Source of the DNA: Verrucomicrobia subdivision 3 bacterium UBA693
Lineage (GTDB): Bacteria; Verrucomicrobiota; Verrucomicrobiia; Limisphaerales; UBA8199
Assembly (NCBI GenBank): GCA_002298785.1
Contig: DBMR01000103.1
Span: forward strand, 1-64,000
Length of the DNA stretch: 64,000 nucleotides
Direction: 5' to 3'
Shown: in pieces, positions 24,266-31,439 of the stretch
Numbering within the stretch: position 1 is the first letter of the stretch
Layout: each line of letters begins with the position of its first letter
Program-made: the position numbers and the translations under genes
The notes under the pieces: model-generated
Databases searched by the model: none
What the model was told of the DNA's origin: nothing
The model's input: the letters and a program-made list of their open reading frames with translations, nothing else

Positions 24266-25360
24266 ATGAAATCAACAGCCTCAGCCCCTGCGAAACCACC
24301 GGAGGACCAAACGACGACCTCTCGCGCGCTTTGCTCCAGATTACCTGAGTTAAGAAAGAAACTTCGATTTGCTAAGTCGTTTCTGCGGCACCGACTGGTT
24401 CACGTCAACCTGCAAATCCTCTATTCCTGCAACTACCGCTGCACCATCTGTGATTTCTGGAAACCTTCCTGGCGCAATAAACCCATTTTATCAGCAGCAC
24501 AGGCAAAGGTGATTTCCGAACAGCTCAACCTCCTTGGTCCTCAGATAATTTCCATTGGCGGCGGCGAACCCATGCTTCACCCAGAATTGACGGCTATCGT
24601 GAGTGCGCTGGCCCGCCACCATTTTCCGGTTATGATCACCAACGGTTCGCTGGTGACTCCCACACTTGCCCGAGCACTTTTTGCTGCTGGAATGGTCGAG
24701 ATCAGCGTCTCGGTGGATTATGCTCGCCCTGATAAACACGATGCTCAGCGCGGCGTTGCGGGCGCATATGCCAGGGCCATCGAAGCGCTCAAAATTCTGC
24801 AGGCCAACCGCACCCATCCCGAGCAACGTGTGAATATGATCTCAGTCATCATGAATGACAATCTACCCGAGGTCGAACCGTTGCTCGAGACCTGCCGCCA
24901 ACTCGGAATTACTTACCTGGTGACCTTGTACAGCCACAGCCGCGGAAGCAAACCGGAGCGGTTAGCGGCTGCGGATGTCGGCGAGCAACTCCTGTCCATT
25001 AAACGACGTCACCGCCATTTCGTAGCCTTGCGGGGGTACCTGGAAAAATTCACTGAGGCAGTAGCAGAAAATGGCATCGGACAATGTCAGGCGGGTCGGG
25101 ATCTTTGGAACATCGACAGCCAGGGCGATGTCGGGCTCTGCATTGATAGACTGGAGGACCCAGTCGGGAATATCTTGAGCGAGGACGTGTTTGAGCTTGA
25201 GCATCGTCTACTGGAACGGCATCGGGGCAATCAATGCCGGGATTGTTGGACGAGTTGCCGCGGCTCGATCGAAGCGGTGCGCCACGGCCGCAGCAAACTC
25301 GGCAACCTCTTTGACTACTATCAGATGACACGCCTGGTGCACCTCAATGGCGCCTTTTGA
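24266..25360 (+). CDS. Radical SAM enzyme with C-terminal cysteine motif
   Basis: A 364-residue enzyme, last gene of the operon. It has the cluster ligands Cys55, Cys59 and Cys62 (CNYRCTICDFW), a GGGEPMLHPEL SAM motif, and a C-terminal CQAGRDLWNIDSQGDVGLC ... CRDCWTSCRG pattern. That pattern resembles a SPASM/twitch auxiliary iron-sulfur site. The layout is nearer to the MoaA/HpnH-like branch than to the two MJ0619-like enzymes upstream. HpnH attaches adenosyl to hopene, so a lipid substrate is conceivable. The ATG at 24266 is preceded by GCGAGG; 22 bases separate it from the membrane protein gene. About 100 bases later the HNH gene converges. Confidence 0.82.
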   Translation: MKSTASAPAKPPEDQTTTSRALCSRLPELRKKLRFAKSFLRHRLVHVNLQILYSCNYRCTICDFWKPSWRNKPILSAAQAKVISEQLNLLGPQIISIGGGEPMLHPELTAIVSALARHHFPVMITNGSLVTPTLARALFAAGMVEISVSVDYARPDKHDAQRGVAGAYARAIEALKILQANRTHPEQRVNMISVIMNDNLPEVEPLLETCRQLGITYLVTLYSHSRGSKPERLAAADVGEQLLSIKRRHRHFVALRGYLEKFTEAVAENGIGQCQAGRDLWNIDSQGDVGLCIDRLEDPVGNILSEDVFELEHRLLERHRGNQCRDCWTSCRGSIEAVRHGRSKLGNLFDYYQMTRLVHLNGAF

Positions 25361-25464
25361 TCTGCTTGGCGCAACTACGAAGCCACCCCCACGCCTAATC
25401 CACCACCCACTCACTAAGGACCGGCCAGCCCAAGGTCGCTTCTCTTTTCTCGTCCTAAATCCTT

Positions 25465-26067
25465 TCACTTTCCTTTCCGCTCGACTACTGCCAACCCGCC
25501 GGCACCGAGCAGGCCCGCTTTGTGAAGTTTTCGCGCCAAGTCCACTTGCCGCGCTCCGATTTTGGAATTCTTCGACTCGTTTAGCTTCAACGGCATCAAT
25601 TCCAGGTTCGCAATCACGTTGTCCAATTCGGGCACTTCCGCGCGGGGAATGATGTGGTCCACGCTCAACTCTCTACCACGGTACGGCCCACGGCGCACCG
25701 TTGGTGCGCGGCCCCGGCGCATTTCGCTCAAGCCCTCGCGGTCCAGGCATCCCAACCGTTCCGCAATGGTTAAATTGCGCAACATCGCCTCGGTCGTCAG
25801 CTTCGCGGCCCGGCCCTTCATTCCTGCAAGCACTACTGCTTTCGTCGCGACCTTTTTGGGTGAAATTCCTGCAGCCTTGGCGTCGGCCAGCAACGCCACG
25901 TACTTTTGCACCCGCGGGTTTGCCCCACGTGGCCCGAGCGTAGCCAGCTTTGTGGGATCGATCAGACTCGAAACCTCGTGCGCGTAAGCTCCTAAATCAC
26001 CCTTCGCCCAGGCCACAGCGCCGCTCGCAAGGAGCAGGATGACCAGCAGAAGCGAGGTGCGTCTCAT
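25465..26067 (-). CDS. Secreted HNH endonuclease-like protein
   Basis: About 200 residues from the ATG at 26067, which starts a clear signal peptide (RRTSLLLVILLLASGAVAWA). The C-terminal third is an HNH domain: LSVDHIIPRAEVPELDNVIANLELMPLKLNESKNSKIG, with the His of DHI, the Asn of NLELM and the final N-x-x-K. It should cut nucleic acid outside the cytoplasm. The middle part is helical and basic and matches nothing I know. An upstream in-frame start at 26103 would shift the signal peptide inward. No immunity-like gene lies beside it. Confidence 0.75.
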   Translation of the reverse strand: MRRTSLLLVILLLASGAVAWAKGDLGAYAHEVSSLIDPTKLATLGPRGANPRVQKYVALLADAKAAGISPKKVATKAVVLAGMKGRAAKLTTEAMLRNLTIAERLGCLDREGLSEMRRGRAPTVRRGPYRGRELSVDHIIPRAEVPELDNVIANLELMPLKLNESKNSKIGARQVDLARKLHKAGLLGAGGLAVVERKGK

Positions 26068-26284
26068 CCCCCACCGGTACACGACTCTCGCCCGGGTCGC
26101 CATATAATACTACGACTAGCCAAAGCAGCCTCAGCAACCACCGCATCAAGCCTGCTGCGGTCAGCGCTCATCTGGTTCAAGCGACGCTACTCAGCAACTC
26201 TCGCAGCCTGGCAACCGCGGCTCTGTGCAGAGCCATGGCCGAACAAACAAGGCAGACTATGTTGAGTGTCCGTAAATTCGGCAG

Positions 26285-27904
26285 TCAGGGAATCCACTTC
26301 ACGCGGTAAAAGCGGGTCCCGTCAGCGCCGGAAGTGTCCACCATAGAGGTCGAACTACTCGTGGCGGTGATGCGTCCGCCCAAATCCAGCCAGGCGGGAG
26401 CAGCGAGGTTTGTGGCGTATTGAACCTGATAACTGAGGTTGGATTGCGAGAGCCAGGTTAAAGTCCTGACGCTGTTAGTGAGGCTGACTGCGGAGAGGTT
26501 TGGCGGAGCAACAACGTTCAGCGTGAAATTGCAGGTGACGCTCCCAAAAGGGCTGGTGACGACGACGGCGTAGTTCCCAAAGTTAGTAACGGTGACATTG
26601 GAAAGGGTGAGAGTAGGTAGCCCGGCAAAGTGGACTTCCCGCACGCGGCTGTTATGCCAGTCTGCGATTAACAAATTTCCGGTGCTATCCAAGGCCACGC
26701 AGGCGGGACCATTGAGGTTGGCTTTGGTGGCGGGACCGTCATCGCCACCAAAACTGCCGATGTTGCTCCTGCCGGCCACGGTGGAAATGTTGCCCGTGGA
26801 ATCCACCTTACGGATTCGGTTGTGGCCGTAGTCGGCGATGAAGAGATTGCCGGAACTGTCGGCGCAGACGGACCAGGGTTGATTCAGTCCAGCATTGATC
26901 GCCAACCCGCCGTCGCCGGTAAAGTTGGTGGTGCCATTGCCGGCCACGGTGGAGATGACACCATTGATATTCACTTTTCTGACCCGATGATTGCCGGTGT
27001 CGGCGATGTACAGGTTCCCGGCGGCGTCGAAGGCGATGCCCTGAGGATGCGACAGGCTGGCGCTCGTGGCGGACCCGCCATCACCGGAAAACCCCGAGGT
27101 GGCTTTCCCGGCGGCGGTGGTGAGGATTCCACCAGACACCTTGCGCACGCGGCTGTTCGCTAAATCGGCAATAAAAAGGTTTCCCACGGCGTCGAGCGCC
27201 ACGCAGGCGGGGTAATTCAAACTGGAACTGGTGGCAGACAGTCCATCGCCCGAATAGGCGGCCGTTCCGTTTCCAGCAAAAGTTGAAATGGTACCGCTGG
27301 TGGAGACCCGGCGAATGCGTTGATTTAGAATATCCGCGATGTACAACGTTCCCGCCGGAGAGACCACCAGGTTATTGGGATGGTTTAGGCTGGCATTGGT
27401 TGCCTGGCCACTGTCGCCGCCAAAGGTCCCGTTCAAAGTGTATTTTCCGGCGACCGTCGTGATGACGCCGTCGGCTCCAACCTTGCGAACGACATTGTCG
27501 TCATTATCGGCGATGAACCAATTGCCGTTGGTATCAACCGCGACCCCCTGTGGATTATTGAGCGTGGCCTTGGTAGCCGGCCCGTTGTCCCCGAAACTGG
27601 CACCACCGCCAGCCACCGTGGTGATGATTTGATTGGTAAGGCTTGTTCCGTTGAATTGCCATTGGTAGGTGAACGGACCCGCACCCGACACAAGCATGGC
27701 GAAAGTGACATTGGCGCCGCTTAAAACCACCTGGTTGGTAGGTTGACTGACGATCGTTGGCTGGGCCAATGCCGCTGGGCAGACAAATGCCAATACGGCG
27801 GCGGCGAGGGAGGCTCGGCACACAATCGAGTTCTTCAGGATCAGTAGGTCTATGGACACAACAATGTCACACAGTGAACCCCAATCAAATTCAGTGCGCA
27901 CCAT
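26285..27904 (-). CDS. Secreted NHL beta-propeller inserted in an Ig-like domain
   Basis: A 539-residue protein with a signal peptide ending near VCPAALA. The first half of an Ig-like domain (PTIVSQPTNQVVLSGANVTF ... YQWQFNGTSL) is followed by six NHL repeats, each with a [GN]NL[FY]IAD...RVRKV core, and then by what reads as the second half of the same Ig domain (LTLSNVTVTNFGNYAVVVTSPFGS). The propeller thus sits inside the Ig fold. A C-terminal fibronectin-like domain ends RFYRVKWIP, like the end of the CotH protein. Such proteins probably bind ligands at the cell surface. The annotated ATG lacks a clear ribosome site; a later GTG just before the signal peptide is possible. Confidence 0.85.
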   Translation of the reverse strand: MVRTEFDWGSLCDIVVSIDLLILKNSIVCRASLAAAVLAFVCPAALAQPTIVSQPTNQVVLSGANVTFAMLVSGAGPFTYQWQFNGTSLTNQIITTVAGGGASFGDNGPATKATLNNPQGVAVDTNGNWFIADNDDNVVRKVGADGVITTVAGKYTLNGTFGGDSGQATNASLNHPNNLVVSPAGTLYIADILNQRIRRVSTSGTISTFAGNGTAAYSGDGLSATSSSLNYPACVALDAVGNLFIADLANSRVRKVSGGILTTAAGKATSGFSGDGGSATSASLSHPQGIAFDAAGNLYIADTGNHRVRKVNINGVISTVAGNGTTNFTGDGGLAINAGLNQPWSVCADSSGNLFIADYGHNRIRKVDSTGNISTVAGRSNIGSFGGDDGPATKANLNGPACVALDSTGNLLIADWHNSRVREVHFAGLPTLTLSNVTVTNFGNYAVVVTSPFGSVTCNFTLNVVAPPNLSAVSLTNSVRTLTWLSQSNLSYQVQYATNLAAPAWLDLGGRITATSSSTSMVDTSGADGTRFYRVKWIP

Positions 27905-28322
27905 AATAGTGGTGTTATGATGCGCGATCCTAGTCTTAGAGCCTGCTTGAAATTCCCGTCATCCCTGCTTCTAAAGCCGCGACGAGCTATTTTTCAATCA
28001 GGCTCTTAAAGAAGCTACGACCGTTGGCGAGGGCTTCCAGGACTGGTGTCGCTGCGGCGCCGCTCACAGGCTTTCATGAAGTGCTTTGAATTGCGCTCCA
28101 AGCCGGTTTTTTGACCAAATTTGCGACGATACGGACACGGTTGATTCTGACAGTTGTTATTGGCGTGCTCAGCGGTCAACTGCCCGCCATTGTTGGCGCT
28201 TCGACAGCTTTCACTGAGCCGGCCACGAGGATCGTCGACACTGTCACTGCCTGGGGCAACAACACTTCCAGCTAGATCAATCTTCCGAGCGGCCTGGTCA
28301 GTTTGGAATAGGGCTAGAACGC
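27905..28322. other. Gap holding a MITE-like element
   Basis: No gene is supported. The first part carries the inverted-repeat element at 27936-28009. The remainder (28010-28322) has open frames on both strands without family resemblance or ribosome sites; I see nothing else in it. Confidence 0.5.
27936..28009. mobile_element. Short inverted-repeat element (MITE-like)
   Basis: About 74 bases with ends TTAGAGCCTGCTTGAAA (left) and TTTTTCAATCAGGCTCTTAA (right), complementary except for one substitution and a one-base offset. The central ~35 bases have no coding capacity. The ends differ from those of the element at 10648-10760, although both share a CCTG-x-TTGAAA core, so they may belong to related transposon families. 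Confidence 0.5.
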
Positions 28323-28532
28323 TCAGACTCGTGTCTTGATTCCGCACGCACGCAACGCGCACCAGCCGCGCAACGCTTCAAAAAGCACAAAAGCTCCCGA
28401 TACTGCGAGCACCAGGCCCAACCAGAACGCCGCCGCGAATCCGAACCCTGCGCCGACAAAAAGCAGCACAGCCATCGTGCCCCGCAGCAGCCGGCCTTTG
28501 GTGTCGATGTTAGGTGAAAACAGGTGTTTCAT
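28323..28532 (-). CDS. YgaP-like small membrane protein (DUF2892)
   Basis: A 69-residue protein with the DUF2892 pattern: a short N-terminal segment, MAVLLFVGAGFGFAAAFWLGLVLAVSGAFVLFEALRGWCALRACG, i.e. two closely spaced membrane helices ending in the typical R-x-W/C-x-L-x-x-C-G motif. The family often occurs fused or near to rhodanese domains or in redox operons; no specific function is set. It overlaps the end of the CarH-like gene by four bases, so it is likely co-transcribed with it and may also respond to light. Confidence 0.78.
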   Translation of the reverse strand: MKHLFSPNIDTKGRLLRGTMAVLLFVGAGFGFAAAFWLGLVLAVSGAFVLFEALRGWCALRACGIKTRV

Positions 28533-29461
28533 CGGTTTGATTTCTTTGCAGGTTTGCGCAACTCGTCAAGCGTGGCACACAGGTGAGCCAGATCACGGAT
28601 TTGGATGGCATTGAGTTTCTCGAGGGCGCCACCATAAGCGAGCATGGCCCGGCCTCCGACGAGCAACGGGATTTCGGGTCCCAGCAACTCCCGCAAACGT
28701 TCCAGTTCTCCCTCGAGGCGCGGATCGTCCTCCGGGTATACCAAACTCAACGCGACAGCGCGGGCGCGATTCTGACGGACGGCGCCAGCGATTTCCGCCG
28801 CGGGCAGGCTGGCGCCGATATAGATGACGCACCAGCCCATATTCGCCGCCGCCGCCCCCACCAGCAGAGCACCCAATTCGTGCAATTGACCACTGGGCGT
28901 TCCTACCACGAGAACTGGCGCGTCGTCCGTGCCGGCAAACGCGTGGACCGTATGTCCCAGAAAAACTCGAATCACTGCGCTCGCGAAATGTTCGTGCGCC
29001 GCGGTAATGGCTCCATCGCGCCACAACTCACCGATGGTCTGCGCGAGCGGCGCAATGACACGACGCAAAAGTCCCTGGGCGCCGAACTCCGCGGCCCCGC
29101 GCTTAAAAGTGTTCTCCAAGGCGTGTGAATCGAGACGCTTGATTGCCGTGATGCATTCCGCAAGCACTTGGGAGGCGGCGTCGGCGCCAAAAAGGCCATC
29201 GGTCCCATTCTTTGATGGCGCCACGAGTTGTCGCAGCTTCTCCACCGGCAGCCGGGCGACGGCGCTGATGCTGTGACCGCCACGCGTAACATCACGGAGC
29301 AAGGTAAGCCGCTCCAGTTCCTCGTCTGAATACAACCGGCGATTAGTGCCCGTGCGCGTTGGCTTCACGGCGCCGTAACGCTTCTCCCAAACCCGAATGA
29401 CGTGAGAGGTCAATCCGGTCCGTTGCGCCACCGCTTTCATGCTGTGATGTGCGTCAGCCAT
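28529..29461 (-). CDS. carH: CarH-type B12-dependent photoreceptor repressor
   Basis: A 310-residue MerR-family regulator from the ATG at 29461. Residues 8-75 form the MerR DNA-binding domain (TGLTSHVIRVWEKRYGAVKP). A helical bundle (about 95-180) carries the Wx9EH motif (Trp147, Glu157, His158) that caps adenosylcobalamin in light-sensing CarH proteins. The Rossmann B12 domain (about 182-300) has His194 in GQLHELG as the probable lower axial ligand; the usual acidic residue two before it is Gln. In the dark with AdoCbl such proteins tetramerise and repress; light breaks the Co-C bond and releases DNA. It is divergent from a carotenoid operon, the classic target. Confidence 0.9.
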   Translation of the reverse strand: MADAHHSMKAVAQRTGLTSHVIRVWEKRYGAVKPTRTGTNRRLYSDEELERLTLLRDVTRGGHSISAVARLPVEKLRQLVAPSKNGTDGLFGADAASQVLAECITAIKRLDSHALENTFKRGAAEFGAQGLLRRVIAPLAQTIGELWRDGAITAAHEHFASAVIRVFLGHTVHAFAGTDDAPVLVVGTPSGQLHELGALLVGAAAANMGWCVIYIGASLPAAEIAGAVRQNRARAVALSLVYPEDDPRLEGELERLRELLGPEIPLLVGGRAMLAYGGALEKLNAIQIRDLAHLCATLDELRKPAKKSNR

Positions 29462-29463
29462 AT

Positions 29464-29485
29464 ATTTAACAAAATATAGACACTC
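29464..29485. promoter_or_regulatory. Candidate CarH operator over the carH promoter
   Basis: Two T-N2-ACA units (TTAACA at 29466-29471 and TAGACA at 29477-29482) are spaced by exactly 11 bases on the plus strand. Eleven-base direct repeats with this consensus are what I recall for the Thermus CarH operator. On the minus strand the second unit overlaps a -10-like TATATT with a -35-like TTGCAG 18 bases before it. Autorepression of carH is therefore plausible. Confidence 0.5.
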
Positions 29486-29609
29486 TTCGAGCCGTTCTGC
29501 AAGCAAAACCTGGAATATCGCCACAAATATCTTATTTACAACCAACTATAACAGACAAAACCCTGCGAATCAGCGAGTTGCTTCGCAAAAAATAAAGTTA
29601 AACAAACAT

Positions 29610-29646
29610 TTGACAATCTTCGGCATATTAGACATATTGTAGACAT
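29610..29646 (+). promoter_or_regulatory. Carotenoid operon promoter with CarH-type 11-bp repeats
   Basis: A perfect -35 TTGACA (29610-29615) is followed after 17 bases by CATATT (29633-29638), a fair -10. Two identical TAGACAT units at 29629-29635 and 29640-29646, exactly 11 bases apart, cover the -10 and start region. They fit the T-N2-ACA direct-repeat pattern of CarH operators and match the units at the carH promoter. Binding would block RNA polymerase in the dark. Confidence 0.6.
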
Positions 29647-29804
29647 GCTGGATTGCATATTAGGCAACTCCGCTGTTGAAAACAGACCGTGAATTTCAAA
29701 AACAAAACCAAAGAAACGCCGGGCCGAGTAGCCTCCGGTTGCGCTTGCCGCCGCCGATACCTACTTGCCGTGGCTTTCCTGAGTAAGCACCAGCACCTCC
29801 AAGC

Positions 29805-31439
29805 ATGAATAAACAAGTGATCATCATTGGCGCGGGCCCTGGCGGTTTGGGTTCAGCCATTCTCCTGGCGGCAGCGGGACTGCGGGTAAAGATTCTCGAA
29901 CGTCTCCCCATGATCGGGGGGCGAACATCGAGCCTTGAGGCGGAGGGGTATAAGTTCGATCTCGGTCCGACCTTCTTCCTGTATCCACGGGTGCTGGAGG
30001 AGATTTTTGCCGCCGCGGGAACGAGCTTGCGGGATGAAGTTGAGATGATCCGGCTCGACCCTCAATACCGAATTCAATTTGGCCGGGGAGGAAAGCTGGA
30101 CTGCACGCCGGACATCGCGGCCATGGAGAAACAGATAGCCGCGCTCTCGCCCGCCGATGCTCCGGGCTTCCGGCGCTTTCTTAGCGAGAACCGCACCAAG
30201 CTCAAGCTAATGGAGCCGTGCCTGGAGAACCCCTTCCTCGGATGGCAGGACTTGCTGCAGATGCGCCTGCTCAAAATGCTCCCTATTCTGCGGCCGCACC
30301 AGTCCGTGGACAGCTACCTGCAACGCTTCTTCAAAGACGAGCGTGTACGGTTGGCTTTCTGTTTTCAGTCGAAGTACCTCGGCATGTCCCCGTTTCGGTG
30401 CCCGAGCCTGTTCAGCATCTTGAGTTTTCTCGAATACGAACACGGTGTTTTCCATCCTCTCGGTGGCTGCTCGGCGGTCACCGCGGCCATGGCACGGGTC
30501 GCGGAGCGCCTGGGCGTCGAAATCTGCCTCAATGAGCCGGTGGAAGAGATTCTCTTCGCCGGGCGCCGGGCGCAAGGGGTCCGGACTGCGAGCGGAATTC
30601 ACCGGGCCGACGCGGTGGTCGTCAACGCCGATTTTGCCCGAGCGATGGAGAAATTGGTGCCGGATCGCCTCCGTCGCCGCTGGACCGACGCCAAGCTGGC
30701 CAGGAAAAAATACTCTTGTTCCACGTTCATGATGTATCTCGGCGTGGAGGGCAAGTTCGACCTGCCGCATCACACGATTCACATCGCGGAAAATTACCAG
30801 CAGAACCTCGACGAGATAGAGAATCAGCATGTCCTCAGCGACGACCCGAGTTTCTACGTTCAGAACGCCTGCGTCACCGACCCAACGCTCGCGCCGCGCG
30901 GCCATTCAGCGCTCTACGTGCTGGCGCCGGTGACCCATCAACATCGCAATGTGGATTGGTCGCGGGAACGCTCCCGCTATCGCAACCTGATCCTGAAGCA
31001 AATCAAAAAGGCCGGCTACGACCTTGACCCGAGCCGAATCCGCTACGAGCGCGTCCTCACACCAGCGGATTGGGACACGCAATATGAAATCTATCGCGGC
31101 GCGACGTTCAATCTGGCGCACACGCTCGATCAGATGCTCCACCTTCGTCCGCACAATCGCTTCGAGGACCTCGACGGGGTCTATCTGGTCGGTGGTGGTA
31201 CTCATCCTGGCAGTGGTTTGCCGGTGATTTTCGAAAGTGCTCGCATCAGCAGCAGGCTGCTTCTGAATGACCTGGGTGTGCCAACTCCCTCTGGCTCCAT
31301 ACCTGATACCAGAGAATCCGAGCCGGCGCATCGTGAAACACCAGCGTCGGCCGATGCGGTCCAGACCTTCGCCCGTTTGCTCGGCCTGCGGCCCGCGCGT
31401 GTCCAAGCGGAGGCTCCACGCCAAACCGATGCTCAATAA
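29805..31439 (+). CDS. CrtI/CrtN-family carotenoid desaturase
   Basis: A 544-residue FAD-dependent enzyme. The dinucleotide-binding site is at the start (VIIIGAGPGGLGSAILLAAAG, then ERLPMIGGRTSS), and the CrtI-type C-terminal motif LVGGGTHPGSGLPVIFESARIS closes the FAD pocket. The family removes hydrogens stepwise from phytoene or diapophytoene. The gene set around it (aldehyde dehydrogenase, second CrtI-like enzyme, acyl- and glycosyltransferase) matches C30 staphyloxanthin-like pathways, so a diapophytoene/squalene-type substrate is likely. The C-terminal ~45 residues after the FAD motif are variable. First gene of the operon; one-base overlap with the next. Confidence 0.85.
   Translation: MNKQVIIIGAGPGGLGSAILLAAAGLRVKILERLPMIGGRTSSLEAEGYKFDLGPTFFLYPRVLEEIFAAAGTSLRDEVEMIRLDPQYRIQFGRGGKLDCTPDIAAMEKQIAALSPADAPGFRRFLSENRTKLKLMEPCLENPFLGWQDLLQMRLLKMLPILRPHQSVDSYLQRFFKDERVRLAFCFQSKYLGMSPFRCPSLFSILSFLEYEHGVFHPLGGCSAVTAAMARVAERLGVEICLNEPVEEILFAGRRAQGVRTASGIHRADAVVVNADFARAMEKLVPDRLRRRWTDAKLARKKYSCSTFMMYLGVEGKFDLPHHTIHIAENYQQNLDEIENQHVLSDDPSFYVQNACVTDPTLAPRGHSALYVLAPVTHQHRNVDWSRERSRYRNLILKQIKKAGYDLDPSRIRYERVLTPADWDTQYEIYRGATFNLAHTLDQMLHLRPHNRFEDLDGVYLVGGGTHPGSGLPVIFESARISSRLLLNDLGVPTPSGSIPDTRESEPAHRETPASADAVQTFARLLGLRPARVQAEAPRQTDAQ

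Larger units (their letters stand above)
29462..29804. other. Divergent control region between carH and the carotenoid operon
   Basis: The 343-base region is A+T rich from 29462 to about 29690 and G+C rich after that. It holds the two candidate CarH operators described separately. The long leader (about 160 bases) between the crt promoter and the first start contains a G+C-rich segment (29724-29786) whose function is not apparent. Confidence 0.6.

Noticed and set aside
28015..28362. Minus-strand frame of 115 codons after the YgaP-like gene.
   Set aside because: It overlaps the YgaP-like gene in another frame, and its composition is unlike a protein family.
29724..29790. On the minus strand the G+C-rich leader of the carotenoid operon recalls parts of a cyclic-di-GMP-I (GEMM) riboswitch (GGAAAGCCACGGC, then TAGGTA).
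   Set aside because: The first receptor stem with the GNRA loop and the conserved end of the motif cannot be drawn, and no gene lies in a fitting position on that strand.
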